NCBI GenBank assembly: GCA_964343345.1
Contig: CAYFJE010000019.1
Coordinates: 1-15,753 of the forward strand
Length of the DNA stretch: 15,753 nucleotides
Origin: UBA6624 sp964343345 [NCBI: uncultured bacterium]
Lineage (GTDB): Bacteria; UBP7; UBA6624
Reading direction: 5' to 3'
Shown: positions 1 to 7,219 of the stretch, piece after piece
How the letters are laid out: the number at the start of each line of letters is the position of its first letter
How positions within the stretch are numbered: the stretch's first letter is position 1
Translations under genes and position numbers: made by a program
Notes under the pieces: model-generated
Told to the model about the DNA's origin: nothing
Database searches by the model: none
What the model saw: the letters and a program-made list of their open reading frames with translations, nothing else

Positions 1-1857
1 CATTTTCTTCCCTGAAACAACCCCTCCACTTTCTATAATTTCAATTAACTCTTGTAATTTGGAACTATCTCCTGCTTCTCCAAGGAGTTCTGGAGATGCA
101 CAAGCCTCTCTCATTCTCAAAATCCCTTCAAATATGCTGGAATATTTTTTTTCTGAAGAATCATCATCCTTCCAAGATTCATAGACTTTTTTAAATATCT
201 TTTCATATATTTTCTTTTGTGCTGTTGACAACTCGACATAACGAACACTCTCTACTAATTCTGGAAGGGAATCCATAACCTCATCCTTTCTCCTTCTTAA
301 GAAAACACCACTTACTTTTTTTCTTATTTCATCAATATTTTTAACTTTCAATATCGATCCAAACCTATCTAAAATAAGATATTTTTCTCTAAAAGAAAAA
401 GGATTTGTGCCAAGCGCTTTTGGCTGAATAGTCCTCATTACCGTGTACAAATCCTCAATAGAATTTTCCAACGGAGTCCCAGAAAGACCGAAACAATACC
501 TAAACTTAAAAGATTTAATAAGTTGACTTGTTTTTGTTTTCCAGTTTTTTATTCTTTGACACTCATCTAAAACAAGCAAGCAGTCTTGACAATAAGTATT
601 TGCCTCCTTGTCTCTCATGAGTATTTCATAATTAACGATTTTTATACTGTTTGGAGACTTCCAAACACTTTTTCTAATTGCCGGCGAACCCCTAACAACA
701 TCAACTTCTCTTCCAGTGAATTTTTTAAACTCCTCTTTCCACTGCGTCCTTAAGCTTGCAGGAACAACAATCAAAACCTTCAAATGTTGGTTTTTCGACT
801 TGAGAAGTTCTATAGCGGCAATAGCCTGAACAGTTTTACCCAAACCCATTTCGTCACCAAGTAAAGCATTCTCTTTTTTTGCCAGAAACAATGCCCCTTT
901 CTTTTGATAATCAAAAAGAGGCAATTTTAAAATTTTTTCATCAAAAGCACCGTTTATCTCAGAATCTAAACAAGCAATTCTCTTTGCGAGATGATGAACC
1001 TGGAACTTGATTTTTAAATCATCAAGTTTTTTTGTAAGAGTGTTTAGTGACTTTGGAGAACTCAATGTTGACCATTTATCTAGAAAAGGAATGCATACAT
1101 CCCTTATTTTCTCAGGGATAGATTCAACGTTTGGAAAAACTTCAATTTGGTTGAAAAATTTAACTGAAGGTCCGAAAGAGATTCCACTTAAAGAAGAAAT
1201 TTTATTTATTTTTTTTACATCCTTCTCAACTGTAGTCCAGCATCCAGACTTTCTCAATGCATCAAGTAAATTTCTCAACATAAGAGGATCAGACAACCTC
1301 CCATCTTTTACATAATCTGAAAAAACAAGAACATGTTTTGACAAAAGAGCAACACTGTGTTTTATAAAAATTTTATTATTTGAAGCATACAGTTTGACTG
1401 AATTCTTTTTCTTAAATCGGCTTAAGGCATCTTTTCCACGATCTGTGTAAATCATAGTTCCGCCGAAAGCCCTTAAATCTAAAAGAAAAGAATTCAATTT
1501 AAGAGGGTTTAGTATCCACCCTTTTGGGGATATTTTTTTCACCAAAGAATAAATTTTTGAATCTTTTCCGAAATATCTCAAAACCATACTTCCAGAATTA
1601 GACATATCCAAAATCACAGATTTTTTCTTTTTGAAATCTTCGAAGGCCTTTCTTCCATTTTTGTCAACAACAAGGGATATATCCATTTTCAATAAAAAAT
1701 CCCTAAAATCCCAAAAAGACTCTGGATCTACATCCCCCCTGCTTAAAAACCTTTTTATTATTGATTTTTCTTTATCAGAAATAAAACTAAAATCAAGGAT
1801 TTTTATTGAATCTTCGGATTCAAAAAAAATTTTTATTTTTTTAATCTCTTTATTCAA
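1..1857 (-). CDS. SNF2-family helicase/ATPase, 3' end truncated by window edge
   Basis: A minus-strand frame stays open from 1857 to position 1 (619 codons), with no stop in the window, so the C-terminus is missing. Counting from the TTG at 1857, the SNF2 ATPase lobe is clear. Motif I reads DEMGLGKT (about 335-342, Lys341). The Walker B box is DECQ (431-434) in LVLDECQRIKN. Motif III is LSGTP (458-462), followed by LENSIEDLY and then FLRRRKDE (about 519-526). The start of the second lobe is present, but motifs V and VI lie outside. Such proteins move on DNA or remodel DNA-protein complexes; the substrate is unknown. The first ~300 residues match no domain I recognise and look internally repeated. 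The start is uncertain: TTG at 1857 is the only standard start before the upstream stop at 1885-1887, the first ATG is at 1686, and no Shine-Dalgarno is evident. It diverges from the aminotransferase gene with about 21 bp between starts. Confidence 0.9.
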   Translation of the reverse strand, partial: MNKEIKKIKIFFESEDSIKILDFSFISDKEKSIIKRFLSRGDVDPESFWDFRDFLLKMDISLVVDKNGRKAFEDFKKKKSVILDMSNSGSMVLRYFGKDSKIYSLVKKISPKGWILNPLKLNSFLLDLRAFGGTMIYTDRGKDALSRFKKKNSVKLYASNNKIFIKHSVALLSKHVLVFSDYVKDGRLSDPLMLRNLLDALRKSGCWTTVEKDVKKINKISSLSGISFGPSVKFFNQIEVFPNVESIPEKIRDVCIPFLDKWSTLSSPKSLNTLTKKLDDLKIKFQVHHLAKRIACLDSEINGAFDEKILKLPLFDYQKKGALFLAKKENALLGDEMGLGKTVQAIAAIELLKSKNQHLKVLIVVPASLRTQWKEEFKKFTGREVDVVRGSPAIRKSVWKSPNSIKIVNYEILMRDKEANTYCQDCLLVLDECQRIKNWKTKTSQLIKSFKFRYCFGLSGTPLENSIEDLYTVMRTIQPKALGTNPFSFREKYLILDRFGSILKVKNIDEIRKKVSGVFLRRRKDEVMDSLPELVESVRYVELSTAQKKIYEKIFKKVYESWKDDDSSEKKYSSIFEGILRMREACASPELLGEAGDSSKLQELIEIIESGGVVSGKKM

Positions 1858-1859
1858 AT

Positions 1860-1865
1860 TATGAT
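1860..1865 (+). promoter_or_regulatory. Possible -10 box (TATGAT) for the aminotransferase operon
   Basis: TATGAT lies 13 bases before the ATG at 1879, so transcription could begin around 1872 and leave a leader of only about 7 bases. No convincing -35 is visible. If the upstream ATG at 1861 were the real start, this box would overlap it. In AT-rich DNA such hexamers are common, so this is weak evidence. Confidence 0.3.
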
Positions 1866-1867
1866 AG

Positions 1868-1877
1868 ATTCTAGAAT
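1868..1877. repeat. 10-bp perfect palindrome between divergent starts
   Basis: ATTCTAGAAT reads the same on both strands. It sits between the divergent starts of the SNF2 gene (TTG at 1857) and the aminotransferase (ATG at 1879), near where transcription would start. It could be an operator half-pair, or chance. Confidence 0.35.
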
Positions 1878-1878
1878 T

Positions 1879-3024
1879 ATGAGTTTAAAAATTCCATTTT
1901 GGAAACACTCTTTAGAGAAAATCAATTTTGAAAAAATCAAAAAAACGATAAAAAACCCCCATATCACCTCAGGTCCAATTTCAAAAAAAGTTGAAAAAAA
2001 AATCTCCCAACAACTTGGAAACAAGTATTCATTGCTGACTTCATCTTGTACTACTGCATTACAAGTTTCATTAATGAGCATCGGATTAAAGCCAGGAGAC
2101 GAGGTGATCACAACTCCAATGTCTTTTATAGCAACCTCAAATGCAATAATACTTTCCGGGGGGATTCCCAAATTTGTTGATGTAGACCCAAAAACCGGAT
2201 TAATCGATTTAAATCTTTTGAAAAATAAAATTACAAATAAAACAAAAGCAATAATACCAGTGCACCTTTATGGACAAATGGTGAATATAAAATCTTTAAA
2301 AAAAATTGTTGAAAAGAAAAACATCAAAATAATTGAGGATTCTGCGCACGCATTTGAAGGACAGATTGATGGAAAAGCTCCAGGTTCGATATCATCTGCA
2401 TCAGCCCTTTCTTTTTACGCGACAAAAGCAATTACATGCGGAGAAGGTGGATGCCTAACAACAAACGATGAAGCAATTTACGAAAAAGCGAAAAAAATTG
2501 TCTTACATGGAATGGATAAAGCTCCAGCATCCAGAGGCGATAACTTTTATTCTCACTACGATATGCCTAACCTAGGGATGAAATGTAACCTAGATGACAT
2601 ATCTGCTTCTCTTCTCCTAGATCAGGTTGAAAAAAATTGGATATCTAAAAATCTCCAAAAAAGAATTACTGTTGATGAAAAATATAGAAAAAAATTAGAG
2701 GGGATAGAATCTTTTGGAATAAAAATACACCCTAAATATTCCAAAGAGGATTCTCCATATCTTTTCACAATAAGAGTTCCAAAAAACAGAAACCTTTTTA
2801 TAAGAAAACTTGAAGAGGCGAGTATTGGAATTTCTGTTAACTACAGACCTATTCACCTGATGGAATACTATCGAAAAAGATTTGGTTATGCTCCAGGAGA
2901 TTTTCCAAATGCAGAAAAAATTGGGGACAGCACAATCACCCTACCCTCACACGGCAAACTAACTGACAATGAGATAAGCTATATTGCTGAAAAGATAAGA
3001 GAAATAGCAAGTGAAATTATTTAA
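1879..3024 (+). CDS. DegT/DnrJ/EryC1/StrS-type PLP sugar aminotransferase
   Basis: A complete 381-residue protein from the ATG at 1879, normal for the family, which moves an amino group (usually from glutamate) to the keto carbon of a nucleotide-activated sugar using pyridoxal phosphate. Family landmarks: SCTTALQVSL near the N-terminus (cofactor phosphate region), PGDEVITTPMSFIATSNA, EDSAHAFEG with Asp154 for the pyridine nitrogen, and SFYATKAITCGEGG with Lys183 as the Schiff-base lysine. I prefer 1879 to the in-frame ATG at 1861 because family members usually have an IPF-like motif right after the start, as in MSLKIPFW here. The stop overlaps the next gene by 14 bp, so the two are probably cotranslated. 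The exact sugar is unknown. The neighbouring WecD-like acetyltransferase suggests a WecE-like role on a dTDP-4-keto-6-deoxy sugar, but perosamine- or Ara4N-type enzymes are alternatives. Confidence 0.9.
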   Translation: MSLKIPFWKHSLEKINFEKIKKTIKNPHITSGPISKKVEKKISQQLGNKYSLLTSSCTTALQVSLMSIGLKPGDEVITTPMSFIATSNAIILSGGIPKFVDVDPKTGLIDLNLLKNKITNKTKAIIPVHLYGQMVNIKSLKKIVEKKNIKIIEDSAHAFEGQIDGKAPGSISSASALSFYATKAITCGEGGCLTTNDEAIYEKAKKIVLHGMDKAPASRGDNFYSHYDMPNLGMKCNLDDISASLLLDQVEKNWISKNLQKRITVDEKYRKKLEGIESFGIKIHPKYSKEDSPYLFTIRVPKNRNLFIRKLEEASIGISVNYRPIHLMEYYRKRFGYAPGDFPNAEKIGDSTITLPSHGKLTDNEISYIAEKIREIASEII

Positions 3025-4252
3025 AAACTTCAAAGCTTTTTTTTTAGTTGGACACTACTTAACACCAGTCTTAAGAAAAACAATAATCACTCTAGTAAAA
3101 GAATCAAAAAAATATGTAGAAGATTCTGAACTGATTGTAATTTATTGGTGGCCAGGTGTTGAAAGGAGCGAATTTTCAAAAGAAGCAAAAAAAGAAGGTC
3201 TAAAAGTTCATGAAGTATGGATGGCAGGTCCAATCAGGCAGGCAAAAATACATGGATGGTACAAAGGGTTTTTTAATTACATTAAAACAAACATAGAAGC
3301 ATACAAAAAAATTCAAAAAATATTTCAAAAAAATACAGAATTTAACTGTAGCTTAACAATATTTCACAGCCCTTGGTATGCAGAACTTATGACCTTGATA
3401 TCAGCAAAACCAAGAGCCCTAGTAGTAAAATTTTTTACATCTACAGAACCTCTTATTCCAATTCATAAAAAAATCGCCTTTGGGTTAAATTCTTTTTTCG
3501 TAGACCGTCTTGTTGTAAATTCCGAAGAAGCAAAAAAATTCGCGATTTCTCTTGGAAATATCTTTTCTAAAATATCCATAATGAGGAATGTTGATGTTGT
3601 TGCAAGACAGTTTAAAAAAGAACTTTCTGACGGGAAAATCGTGAAAAGAGAATTTGAATTCTCAGAAAAAGAGAAAATTGTAGGGACTGTAAGCAGACTT
3701 GATCCTGAAAAAGGGCATGAAATATTGTTAAAGGCATGGAAATTTGTAGCAAAAGAAATTCCAGAATCAAGACTGCTTATCGTTGGAGGTTCAATATATG
3801 GAGAAAAAGACCCTTACCTTATCAAACTGAAAAAAATTGTTGAAGATTCAAATTTGAAAAAGTTTGTAAAATTTGCTGGACTTAGGGAAAATGTAAATGA
3901 TTTCTATGATGCAATGGATATATTAGTACACCCATCAAAATTTGACCTTTTTCCATTTACCATACTCGAAGCACAAAGCATGAAACTCCCAATCATCTCT
4001 ACAAAAGTCGGAGGGATTCAAAAAATGGTAAAAAATGAAAAAGAAGGAATATTAGTTGAAAAAGAAAATGAAAAAGAGTTATCAAAAGCAATAATTAAAC
4101 TCCTCAAAAACCCTGCCCTAAGGAAAAAGATGGGCCAAAATGGATACAAAAGAAACACATCCACATGGACTCCCGAAAGAGCAGCAAAATCTTGCATTAA
4201 TCTCTACAATGACATAATCGAAAATAAATGGGTTAAGGATTACGGATGTTAA
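3011..4252 (+). CDS. GT4-type glycosyltransferase (GT-B fold)
   Basis: 413 residues, cytoplasmic or membrane-peripheral, no signal peptide. The C-terminal half is the donor-binding Rossmann domain of GT4 enzymes: GTVSRLDPEKGHEILL (225-240), LLIVGG (255-260), FAGLRENVNDFYDAMDILVHPS (288-309) and FPFTILEAQ near 314-322. The usual E-x7-E signature is present as Asp312-x7-Glu320, a conservative change in the first acid. The N-terminal acceptor half is less conserved. The start is GTG at 3011, inside the end of the aminotransferase gene, with only a weak purine-rich stretch upstream; the end overlaps the next gene by 7 bp. It probably transfers a nucleotide-activated sugar to a glycan, lipid or protein acceptor. 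The neighbours suggest an amino sugar, which is inference. Confidence 0.9.
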   Translation: MKLFKNFKAFFLVGHYLTPVLRKTIITLVKESKKYVEDSELIVIYWWPGVERSEFSKEAKKEGLKVHEVWMAGPIRQAKIHGWYKGFFNYIKTNIEAYKKIQKIFQKNTEFNCSLTIFHSPWYAELMTLISAKPRALVVKFFTSTEPLIPIHKKIAFGLNSFFVDRLVVNSEEAKKFAISLGNIFSKISIMRNVDVVARQFKKELSDGKIVKREFEFSEKEKIVGTVSRLDPEKGHEILLKAWKFVAKEIPESRLLIVGGSIYGEKDPYLIKLKKIVEDSNLKKFVKFAGLRENVNDFYDAMDILVHPSKFDLFPFTILEAQSMKLPIISTKVGGIQKMVKNEKEGILVEKENEKELSKAIIKLLKNPALRKKMGQNGYKRNTSTWTPERAAKSCINLYNDIIENKWVKDYGC

Positions 4253-5205
4253 AAGAAATAAAAAAAATAAACGAATTTACAAACATAGAAGAATTTGCAA
4301 AAAAATTTCTGCCTTCGCCTTACAGGTTTATAAAAGATTACCCTTCTGCAGTTCATAAAAAACACCTTGTTGAGAAATGGAAAGAAACAATAGAAAATGA
4401 AAAAGATTGTCTTTTTCTCTCTAAAGACTCTATATGTGCAATTAATTATTCTGAATTTGATTCAAAAGCTTTTGGTAAAAAATCTGGAAATATTAATTTT
4501 TTCTACTCGATGAAAAAATCTCTAAAAGATTCAAAAAAAATTGCTGAAGAAGCTGTAAATTGGGCTGATGAAAATAATTTTTCTTTCCTTCAGACAAGAA
4601 TAGATGCGAAAGATGTAATCAGCATAAGGGCTTTAGAAAATGCTGGGTTTAATTATGCTGATATAGTTTTAAGAAGTGTTTTTACATACGATGAAGGAAT
4701 CATTCATGACATATATGGAATAAAAAGCAAAACAAATGTCAGGCTTGCTGAAGAAAAAGATTTTGAAAGAATAACAAAAATTTCAAAAAAAATTTTTAGA
4801 AATTCAAGATTTCATAAGGATCCAGATTTTTCTCAGGATTTTGCTGAAAAAATGCATGAAAACTGGGTAAAAAATGCCCTGGAAGGAAAAAGAGGATTTT
4901 GTTTTGTCTCTGAAGAAAACAATTCTCTTTGTGGTTTTTTTACTGCTGCTTTTGATAAAGATATAAATAAACATACTGAAGATAAACTTATCAGATTTGA
5001 ACTATCAGCAGTTTTACCTATGAGAAGAGCTTCGACGATATGGCTGGATCTCTTAAATGCTGTAGTCAGACATGGTTATTCAATGGGTGGAAAGTTTTTT
5101 GAAGGGAGACCACAAGCATACAATTACCAAATACTTCAAAGACAAATGAAAGTTCCTCCAAAATATTTGAAAGCAGAAATGGCTCTTCATAGAATAAAGA
5201 AATGA
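4246..5205 (+). CDS. GNAT acetyltransferase, WecD/RffC-like
   Basis: 319 residues. The C-terminal part (about 164-315) resembles the GNAT domain of WecD-type amino-sugar acetyltransferases: VRLAEEKDFERITKIS, the SRFHKDPDFS segment followed by ENWVKNALEGKRG, LCGFFTAAFD, and a closing ALHRIKK close to the usual LTLHRW-like end. The N-terminal part (about 60-150) also has WecD-like text (FLQTRIDAKD, RALENAGF), making a two-lobed protein, longer than the roughly 200-residue WecD. In enterobacteria WecD acetylates the amino sugar made by WecE, a DegT-family aminotransferase, so pairing with the DegT gene two genes upstream is meaningful. The acetyl-CoA loop is unusual: VLPMRRAST (256-264) lacks the glycines expected in RxxGxG/A. 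The start has a good ribosome site, AAGGA six bases before ATG. The stop overlaps purH as ATGA. Confidence 0.75.
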   Translation: MLKEIKKINEFTNIEEFAKKFLPSPYRFIKDYPSAVHKKHLVEKWKETIENEKDCLFLSKDSICAINYSEFDSKAFGKKSGNINFFYSMKKSLKDSKKIAEEAVNWADENNFSFLQTRIDAKDVISIRALENAGFNYADIVLRSVFTYDEGIIHDIYGIKSKTNVRLAEEKDFERITKISKKIFRNSRFHKDPDFSQDFAEKMHENWVKNALEGKRGFCFVSEENNSLCGFFTAAFDKDINKHTEDKLIRFELSAVLPMRRASTIWLDLLNAVVRHGYSMGGKFFEGRPQAYNYQILQRQMKVPPKYLKAEMALHRIKK

Positions 5206-6692
5206 AGAAATATGCAATACTTTCAGTAACAGATAAAACAAATCTGGAAAAATTAGGCAAAAAACTTTTAGAAAGTAATTTTATGATTTTTTCGAGTGGT
5301 GGAACAAAAAAATACCTCGAAAAACATGGAATAAAGGTTTCTTCAGTTTCTGAACTTACTGGATTCCCTGAAATACTCGACGGAAGAGTCAAGACACTGC
5401 ATCCAAAAGTTTTTGGAGGTATATTGGGAGACTGCTCAAACGAATCACATCTTGACCAAATGGAAGAAAACAAAATCAAGAAAATAGACTTAGTCGTAGT
5501 TAATTTCTATAATTTTGACCAAGGAAAAAATAAAACATTTTCAGAGGCAATTGAATCAATAGACATTGGTGGTCCAAGCATGGTGAGAGCTGCTGCAAAA
5601 AATCATAAAAACTGCTTAGTTGTTACAGATCCAAAAGATTATGAAGAAGTTATAAACAACTTAGATAAAAAATTTGATTCTGAAATGAGAAAAAAATATG
5701 CTGCAAAAGCTTTTTCAAAAACTGCAAAATTAGATCTCGATATTTCAAGATGGATGGATGATACAGATCAAGAAATGAATTTTATTTTTTCCGGAAAATG
5801 GGAAGAATTGAGATATGGGGAAAATCCACATCAAAAAGCAGCTGTTTTGATTTCAGAAAAATTTAAAAAAGAACAAATTCAACATCAAGGAAAAGCACTT
5901 TCTTACAACAATTACCTAGATATGGATGCTGCCTTAAGACTATGTAAATCTCTCCCTTCTGATGGTTCAGTTGTTGTAAAGCATACAAACCCTACAGGAG
6001 TTGCGTTAAATAAAAATCTGAGACAATCAATGGAAGATGCTTGGAATGGAGATCCGCGAGCAGCATTTGGATCAGTCATAGCGATAAAACCGAAATTAGA
6101 CAGAGAAACAGCTGAATATTTATCTAATTTTTTTGTAGAAGTGATAATTGCACCTGAAGTTGAAGAAGAAGCTCTTGAAATCTTAGAAAAAAAGAAAAAC
6201 TTGAGGGTCCTTACTGTACCTTTTATCGAACAGGAAAAATGGTCATTGAAAACATTATCTGGCGGAATAACCCTTTGCCAACACAACGACAAAGAATCAA
6301 CTTCACCAAAAAATTGGTCTTGGCATGGACCAGAGGCAATGAAAAAGACTATCGACGATCTTTATTTAGCGAATTTGATTGTAAAAGAAATGAAATCAAA
6401 TGCTATATGTTTAGTAAAAAATGGAATAATGGTAGGAGGTGGTGCTGGAAGCACAAGCAGAGTTGGAGCATTAGAGATTGCACTTTCAATATCTAAAGAA
6501 AAAGCAAAAGGCTCTGTGATGTCTTCAGATGCATTCTTCCCTTTCAGAGATTCAATAGATCTAGCTTCAAGCCATGGAATTATAGGAATTGTTCAACCGG
6601 GAGGTTCCATAAAAGATGAAGAGGTAATAAAAGCTTCGATTGAAAATAAACTCTCTTTAGCACTTACTGGAAGGAGACATTTCAATCACTAA
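5202..6692 (+). CDS. purH: Bifunctional AICAR transformylase / IMP cyclohydrolase
   Basis: 496 residues, slightly shorter than the usual ~520. It catalyses the last two steps of de novo purine synthesis: formylation of AICAR by 10-formyl-THF, then ring closure to IMP. The N-terminal cyclohydrolase (about 1-190) shows SVTDKTNL, FSSGGTKKYL, LDGRVKTLHPKVFGGIL and IDIGGPSMVRAAAKNH. The transformylase domain shows LRYGENPHQ (203-211), the catalytic Lys260-His261 in VVKHTNPTG, DPRAAFGSVIA, SDAFFPFRDSID and the terminal RHFNH. Two departures from the usual text: KHxNPCG has Thr265 where Cys is common, and GxGAGQxSRV reads VGGGAGSTSR (411-420). The catalytic Lys-His pair is intact, so activity is expected. 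The start overlaps the upstream stop by four bases (ATGA), implying translational coupling. Confidence 0.97.
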   Translation: MKKYAILSVTDKTNLEKLGKKLLESNFMIFSSGGTKKYLEKHGIKVSSVSELTGFPEILDGRVKTLHPKVFGGILGDCSNESHLDQMEENKIKKIDLVVVNFYNFDQGKNKTFSEAIESIDIGGPSMVRAAAKNHKNCLVVTDPKDYEEVINNLDKKFDSEMRKKYAAKAFSKTAKLDLDISRWMDDTDQEMNFIFSGKWEELRYGENPHQKAAVLISEKFKKEQIQHQGKALSYNNYLDMDAALRLCKSLPSDGSVVVKHTNPTGVALNKNLRQSMEDAWNGDPRAAFGSVIAIKPKLDRETAEYLSNFFVEVIIAPEVEEEALEILEKKKNLRVLTVPFIEQEKWSLKTLSGGITLCQHNDKESTSPKNWSWHGPEAMKKTIDDLYLANLIVKEMKSNAICLVKNGIMVGGGAGSTSRVGALEIALSISKEKAKGSVMSSDAFFPFRDSIDLASSHGIIGIVQPGGSIKDEEVIKASIENKLSLALTGRRHFNH

Positions 6693-6695
6693 ATT

Positions 6696-6701
6696 TATAA
6701 T
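6696..6701 (+). promoter_or_regulatory. Possible -10 box (TATAAT) just before leuD
   Basis: A perfect TATAAT sits in the 18-bp gap between purH and leuD and ends 9 bases before the ATG, so a transcript would start about 3 bases from the start codon. There is no good -35 (GGAGAC at the 17-bp spacing) and no Shine-Dalgarno. It may drive a leaderless leuD transcript, or be a chance AT-rich match. Confidence 0.35.
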
Positions 6702-6710
6702 TACCTTATT

Positions 6711-7217
6711 ATGAAAGTAAATGGAAATGTTTTTCGATTTGAAGATAATATAGACACGGACATCATAATTCCCGCAAGATACTGTTCAAGTTATCAAAAA
6801 GAAGATTTAACTCCCCACTGTATGGAAGGACATCCTGAATGGACTGACGGATCTTTTGCAACAGAAGTTCAAGATGGAGACATAATTGTTGCAGGTGACA
6901 ATTTTGGATGTGGGTCTTCAAGAGAAGTTGCTCCACTCTGTATAAAATGGTCAGGAGTTTCTCTTGTTATAGCAAATTCTTTTGCAAGGATTTTCTATAG
7001 AAATTCTATAAATATTGGCCTTCCCATATTGGTTTGTAAAGAAGTGGTAGAAATTACAGAACATAAAGACAAAATAAAAGCAAACTTAAGAACTGGAGAA
7101 ATTGTAAACATAACTAAAAATAAAACATTTCAAGCTGAACCTTTCCCCAAATTCATTGAAGAGATAATTAAATCTGGTGGGCTTATCAACTGGATCAAAC
7201 AACAAGGTTTAACATAA
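6711..7217 (+). CDS. leuD: Isopropylmalate/homoaconitate dehydratase, small subunit (archaeal-type LeuD)
   Basis: 168 residues, the length of the short archaeal-type small subunit rather than the ~200-residue enterobacterial form. It is the swivel domain that pairs with the iron-sulfur large subunit LeuC to isomerise 2-isopropylmalate (or a homologue such as homoaconitate or citramalate). Seen: [12 protein letters not shown] (13-24), the signature [15 protein letters not shown] (61-75, the flexible substrate loop) and [17 protein letters not shown] (90-106). Substrate choice in this family depends on the loop after IPARY, here CSSYQKEDL, which does not let me separate leucine, isoleucine (citramalate) and lysine/2-oxoacid roles. 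No large subunit is in the window. The next gene encodes the condensing enzyme that would feed the same pathway, starting only 2 bp downstream. Confidence 0.92.
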   Translation: MKVNGNVFRFEDNIDTDIIIPARYCSSYQKEDLTPHCMEGHPEWTDGSFATEVQDGDIIVAGDNFGCGSSREVAPLCIKWSGVSLVIANSFARIFYRNSINIGLPILVCKEVVEITEHKDKIKANLRTGEIVNITKNKTFQAEPFPKFIEEIIKSGGLINWIKQQGLT

Positions 7218-7219
7218 TT

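Noticed and set aside
1-1857. SNF2 gene as a pseudogene or frameshifted gene
   Set aside because: I translated it along its length and the frame stays open with all expected first-lobe motifs; the missing end is due to the window edge.
1007-2171. Open frames on the plus strand at 1007-1315 and 1631-1864, and on the minus strand at 1854-2171
   Set aside because: They lie opposite the SNF2 and aminotransferase frames, show no protein-like motifs, and are explained by AT-rich antisense reading.
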